In this document: in pieces, positions 4,761 through 7,160 of the stretch
Position numbering within the stretch: the stretch's first letter is position 1
Layout of the letters: each line of letters opens with the position of its first letter
Assembly (NCBI GenBank): GCA_030837265.1
Contig: JAUPKV010000460.1
Coordinates: 1 to 7,160, forward strand
Length of the DNA stretch: 7,160 bases
Direction: 5' to 3'
From: Methanobacteriota archaeon
Lineage (GTDB): Archaea; Halobacteriota; Methanosarcinia; Methanosarcinales; Methanosarcinaceae
Translations under genes and position numbers: made by a program
Notes under the pieces: generated by a model
Database searches by the model: none
The model's input: only the letters and a program-made list of their open reading frames with translations
Told to the model about the DNA's origin: nothing

Positions 4761-5909
4761 TCAAAAGTTATCGGGTTCAGAGTAACCGAAGACGCAGGCC
4801 CTGTAAGCCCTGTTGACAAGTTCGATCATTTTCCTGTCTTCCCGGTCTATTCTTATTCCACAGGCAAGGGAAAGGTACTCAGCAAGGTCAAAAACTTTTA
4901 TTTTTTCATCCCTTCGGGCCTCAATGAGGTTCTGCATGCAGCCTCCGCAGTTCGTAATAATTACGTCACACCCCAGTTTTTCTGCAGCTCTGAATCTGTC
5001 CGATGCCAGGGCAAGGGATTCGGAAGGATAATTTACTCTTACCCCACCTCCAAAACCGCAGCAAGCAGAGTTTTCAGGAGTTTTGTTGGCAAGCTCGGTA
5101 CCCCGAATCATCTCCAACATTCTTCTTGCTTCACTATATATCCCCATACTCCGTGTCAAATGGCAGGGGTCATGATAAAAAACCCTGTGATTAAGACCGG
5201 CCTCAGGACTGAGTTTACCCTCCTTTAGCAGGAGCTCCAGGTACTGGGAAACCTGCATGACCTGAAAATCAAGCTTTCCAAACATCCGGGGATACATATC
5301 TTTAAAAGCCCTGAAACAGCCAGGGCAGGCGGTTATAAGAATCCTGGCTCCTCTTTTTTGGATTTCCTCGATGTTTCGCTGCCCGTGCGTGCGGATAGGG
5401 CCAAAGTCACCGGCACCTGCGGATACGGCTCCGCAGCAGTATTCAATCCCGTTAAGAACAGTATAATCCACTCCTGCCTTTTCAAGGAGTGCTACCGCAG
5501 CTTTTGCCATGCAGGTATTGATACTGGTACCGGCGCAGCCCGGAAAATAGACTACGGAACCCGGACTGTCTTTATACACAGGGATAGTATCTATTTCGGC
5601 AATTTTTTTGAAGATATTATTTTGAGCATCAGGGTCCACTATTTTCTGCCTATCTGTTAGACCGTTATCATTTACCCACTTGTGTCGGGCAGGAGAAATC
5701 AGCCTCTTGATTCCAAGACCTTGAGGGCAAGCTATTGTACAGAGCCCGCATGTTAGACAGCGCAGCAGAGAACTCTGATCAATTTCTAAGCTTCCTTCCA
5801 AATACCTACAGAGGTCTTCAATCAATCCGAGGTCATCATAGCGAGGGCATACTTCAAGACATTTTCCACAACGTATGCATCTGTCCCTATGTTCTTTAAC
5901 AATTTCCAT
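4761..5909 (-). CDS. HdrD-like Fe-S oxidoreductase with two 4Fe-4S clusters and two CCG domains
   Basis: This 382-residue soluble protein is of the heterodisulfide reductase subunit D / GlpC-LutA-GlcF type. Two ferredoxin-like clusters are complete: C11-C14-C17-C21P and C51-C54-C57-C61P. Two cysteine-rich CCG domains follow, both with every cysteine present: C125, C158-C159, C195-x2-C198, and C249, C283-C284, C321-x2-C324. In HdrD/HdrB such domains hold an unusual 4Fe-4S cluster that acts on disulfides; in other relatives they pass electrons from flavoenzymes. The ATG at 5909 has GGAG seven nt upstream. No HdrE-like cytochrome, flavoprotein or HdrA/C gene is nearby, so it is probably not the main HdrDE enzyme. 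It is slightly shorter than typical HdrD (about 400 residues). Its partner and substrate are unknown. It is divergent from the lipid synthase gene. Confidence 0.85.
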   Translation of the reverse strand: MEIVKEHRDRCIRCGKCLEVCPRYDDLGLIEDLCRYLEGSLEIDQSSLLRCLTCGLCTIACPQGLGIKRLISPARHKWVNDNGLTDRQKIVDPDAQNNIFKKIAEIDTIPVYKDSPGSVVYFPGCAGTSINTCMAKAAVALLEKAGVDYTVLNGIEYCCGAVSAGAGDFGPIRTHGQRNIEEIQKRGARILITACPGCFRAFKDMYPRMFGKLDFQVMQVSQYLELLLKEGKLSPEAGLNHRVFYHDPCHLTRSMGIYSEARRMLEMIRGTELANKTPENSACCGFGGGVRVNYPSESLALASDRFRAAEKLGCDVIITNCGGCMQNLIEARRDEKIKVFDLAEYLSLACGIRIDREDRKMIELVNRAYRACVFGYSEPDNF

Positions 5910-6045
5910 TTTTCGACTCCATAGCTTTTAAACTCATCAGGCTTATCATATCTTAAGGATCATTAAAATGACATGTTCCAAACTGGCCACAAATCTTTCT
6001 TAATTTATCGGGCTACTTATCGCCCTCTTAAAAGTTGGATAAGTG

Positions 6046-6057
6046 TTTACATAAAAT
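6046..6057 (+). promoter_or_regulatory. TATA-like box before the CDP-alcohol phosphatidyltransferase gene
   Basis: TTTACATAAAAT lies with its centre about 29 nt before ATG 6081, which would place the transcript start at or just before that codon. This supports the 6081 start, as a nearly leaderless message, over the upstream in-frame ATG at 5973. If translation instead begins at 6150, the leader would be about 70 nt and would contain the GGAGG site. Confidence 0.35.
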
Positions 6058-6080
6058 TACAGATATTTCAAGTATGCTTC

Positions 6081-6728
6081 ATGATAGCCAGACATAAGGA
6101 AGGGATTAAAATATTCGAAGACTTAAAAAATAGCGTACGGAGGCTGGTAATGCCCATTGCCCGTTTAATTCCTTTATCACCAAATGCCCTTACTATACTG
6201 GGTTTTCTGGTAAGTGGGGCTGCAGGGGTGGCATTTGCCCTGGGCAAACCTTTTGAAGGTGGGTTATTAATCCTCTTCAGTGGAGTCTTCGATACCCTGG
6301 ACGGAGGAGTAGCAAGGGCAACAGGCAAAATCACTCCTTTCGGAGGCGTGCTTGATTCGGTATGTGATCGTTATTCCGACGGATTAGTGTTTCTTGGTAT
6401 TATTTCAGGTGCAGTAAATGGAAGGCTTACACTATCTCCCATATTTCAAATTGATGGCTGGCTCTGGGCCGGCTTTGCCCTTATAGGTTCTTTTCTTGTG
6501 AGTTACACTCGCGCACGCGCTGAGTCAGCAGGCTGCCAGAAGTTATCTATAGGGATTGCCGAACGCAGTGAAAGAATGATAACCCTTACATTAGGGGCTC
6601 TTTTTAACCTTCTCGGGTGGGCTCTTGTGTTGATCGCCGTATTTTCCCATATTACCATAATACAAAGAGTTCTGCGGGCAAAAAGTGTATTGAATAAGCC
6701 TTTGGAACCTGGTGTTCAAAAGCCATGA
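6081..6728 (+). CDS. CDP-alcohol phosphatidyltransferase, probable archaetidylinositol phosphate synthase
   Basis: This integral membrane enzyme of about 215 residues makes a phospholipid head group. For the archaetidylinositol-phosphate-synthase branch the reaction is CDP-archaeol plus myo-inositol 1-phosphate giving archaetidylinositol phosphate and CMP. The family signature D-G-x2-A-R-x8-G-x3-D-x3-D is complete (DGGVAR, then G, D and D in GGVLDSVCD), followed by RYSDG, typical of this branch. A conserved amphipathic N-terminal helix (LKNSVRRLVMPIARLIP) precedes SPNALT, and several hydrophobic segments follow. The start is uncertain. The in-frame ATG at 5973 adds 36 unlikely residues. ATG 6081 keeps the conserved helix but has no Shine-Dalgarno site. 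ATG 6150 has an excellent GGAGG (6139-6143) but would cut that helix, leaving 192 residues. I prefer 6081. The exact head group (inositol phosphate rather than glycerol phosphate) is inferred from sequence type. Confidence 0.85.
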   Translation: MIARHKEGIKIFEDLKNSVRRLVMPIARLIPLSPNALTILGFLVSGAAGVAFALGKPFEGGLLILFSGVFDTLDGGVARATGKITPFGGVLDSVCDRYSDGLVFLGIISGAVNGRLTLSPIFQIDGWLWAGFALIGSFLVSYTRARAESAGCQKLSIGIAERSERMITLTLGALFNLLGWALVLIAVFSHITIIQRVLRAKSVLNKPLEPGVQKP

Positions 6729-6773
6729 GTTCAAGTTCAGTGAAAATTTTATCTTAAAAAAATGAAAAAGAAT

Positions 6774-6789
6774 GTTTGATTTCTCAAAC
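6774..6789. terminator. Stem-loop after the lipid synthase gene
   Basis: GTTTGA (6774-6779) and TCAAAC (6784-6789) form a perfect 6-bp stem with a TTTC loop, 46 nt after the stop codon. No T-run follows on the plus strand. On the minus strand T-rich sequence does follow, but no minus-strand gene is known to end here. It may still mark the end of the upstream transcript, next to the tRNA promoter. Confidence 0.3.
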
Positions 6790-6798
6790 CGATATACA

Positions 6799-6805
6799 TT
6801 TATAC
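6799..6805 (+). promoter_or_regulatory. Probable TATA box of the tRNA-Pro gene
   Basis: TTTATAC, within a longer TATA-rich stretch (6792-6805), is the best box A candidate upstream of the tRNA. It predicts a start near 6828 and a 5' leader of about 50 nt, to be removed by RNase P. Confidence 0.4.
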
Positions 6806-6831
6806 TACATGTCTGATTACAATAGTTGACA

Positions 6832-6859
6832 ATGGCAAGCAAGGCTAGAGAATTGCCAT
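6832..6859 (+). repeat. Inverted repeat in the presumed 5' leader of tRNA-Pro
   Basis: ATGGCAA (6832-6838) pairs perfectly with TTGCCAT (6853-6859) around a 14-nt loop. It lies just after the predicted transcript start and ends 20 nt before the mature tRNA. It could fold in the precursor RNA; no T-run follows, so it is not a terminator. Confidence 0.4.
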
Positions 6860-6879
6860 CTACAAAGTACAAGCTCTAC

Positions 6880-6953
6880 GGGGCCGTAGGGTAGCCTGGC
6901 CATCCTGCAAGACTGGGGGTCTTGCGACTTGAGTTCAAATCTCAACGGCCCCA
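6880..6953 (+). tRNA. tRNA-Pro, anticodon GGG
   Basis: A complete cloverleaf is visible. The acceptor GGGGCCG (6880-6886) pairs with CGGCCCC (6946-6952), with discriminator A 6953 as in archaeal proline tRNAs. The D-arm region is 6889-6906. The anticodon stem is CAAGA (6908-6912) with TCTTG (6920-6924). The loop CTGGGGG (6913-6919) gives anticodon GGG at 6915-6917, reading CCC and CCU. The variable loop has four nt. The T-stem TTGAG/CTCAA (6929-6933 with 6941-6945) encloses the loop TTCAAAT. There is no intron and no encoded CCA. TTTT (6954-6957) directly follows and may stop transcription. Confidence 0.96.
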
Positions 6954-7105
6954 TTTTAACTATTATTCTTTTCTATAGATTTACTTTCAAACTTATATTC
7001 TGAATAGAAGATAAAAAAAACAGACGAAATATGCTGACGAAAAAATTATCGCAATAGGTTCTATAAATGTTATATTAATCACTCCTCCGGTTGATAAGAG
7101 ATTAG

Positions 7106-7118
7106 TTTTATATAAATA
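7106..7118. promoter_or_regulatory. Strong TATA-like sequence near the window end
   Basis: TTTTATATAAATA is close to the archaeal TATA consensus and nearly palindromic, so its direction cannot be told. It may serve a gene beyond the window. The rest of 6954-7160 is A/T-rich, and I see no gene in it. Confidence 0.3.
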
Positions 7119-7160
7119 ATTGGAATGTAATATAATAAGTCAAACTGATATATATAATTT

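Noticed and set aside
4694..4816. Short plus-strand ORF of 40 codons, basic, ending in CKPC, overlapping the 3' end of the Fe-S gene
   Set aside because: No Shine-Dalgarno site, no recognised family, and about half of it is antisense to the Fe-S protein; probably chance.
6591..6872. Minus-strand 93-codon ORF over the end of the lipid synthase gene
   Set aside because: Largely antisense to the synthase gene, no domain features, and it runs into the tRNA promoter and leader region.

Overview
The window reads as a methanogenic archaeon, most probably a Methanosarcina. The support is a class I-type lysyl-tRNA synthetase gene, an HdrD-like iron-sulfur protein with two CCG domains, an archaetidylinositol-phosphate-synthase-like membrane enzyme, a tRNA gene without an encoded CCA end, A/T-rich spacers with TATA-like boxes, GGAGG/GGTGA Shine-Dalgarno sites, and a beta-helix surface protein with a PEF-CTERM-like tail. 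This assignment rests on family knowledge and was not checked against a database.

Layout. Positions 2-559 (+) hold the 3' end of a secreted beta-helix protein with a C-terminal sorting tail, closed by a hairpin terminator. Positions 560-958 hold a cluster of inverted repeats and a doubtful 62-residue membrane ORF. Positions 959-1216 (+) encode a small BofA-like membrane protein. It converges on a two-gene minus-strand operon: a class I LysRS homologue (3651-1993), then, 5 nt later, a SAM-dependent methyltransferase (1987-1307). The A/T-rich gap 3652-4168 contains the operon promoter and leader, a near-duplicate pair, a 9-bp hairpin and a tiny ORF with a Shine-Dalgarno site. A 119-residue protein of unknown function follows (4528-4169, minus). 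Next is a 382-residue Fe-S/CCG protein (5909-4761, minus), divergent from a CDP-alcohol phosphatidyltransferase (6081-6728, +). The window ends with tRNA-Pro(GGG) at 6880-6953 and A/T-rich sequence.

The most notable observation is that the LysRS homologue is full length and otherwise well preserved (two zinc-type cysteine groups, C-terminal helical domain, GGTGA ribosome site). However, it has lost the HIGH signature, the KMSKS signature, and most residues expected to contact lysine or ATP. It looks like a LysRS1 pseudoenzyme that is still translated, paired with a methyltransferase. The cell would then need another lysyl-tRNA synthetase; Methanosarcina species are known to carry a class II LysRS too, so this is plausible. 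Whether the protein kept tRNA binding or gained a regulatory role is inference.

The other genes look like unrelated housekeeping or accessory units: envelope surface protein, membrane-lipid head-group synthesis, redox electron transfer, and translation. No transposon, CRISPR array or phage gene was seen.
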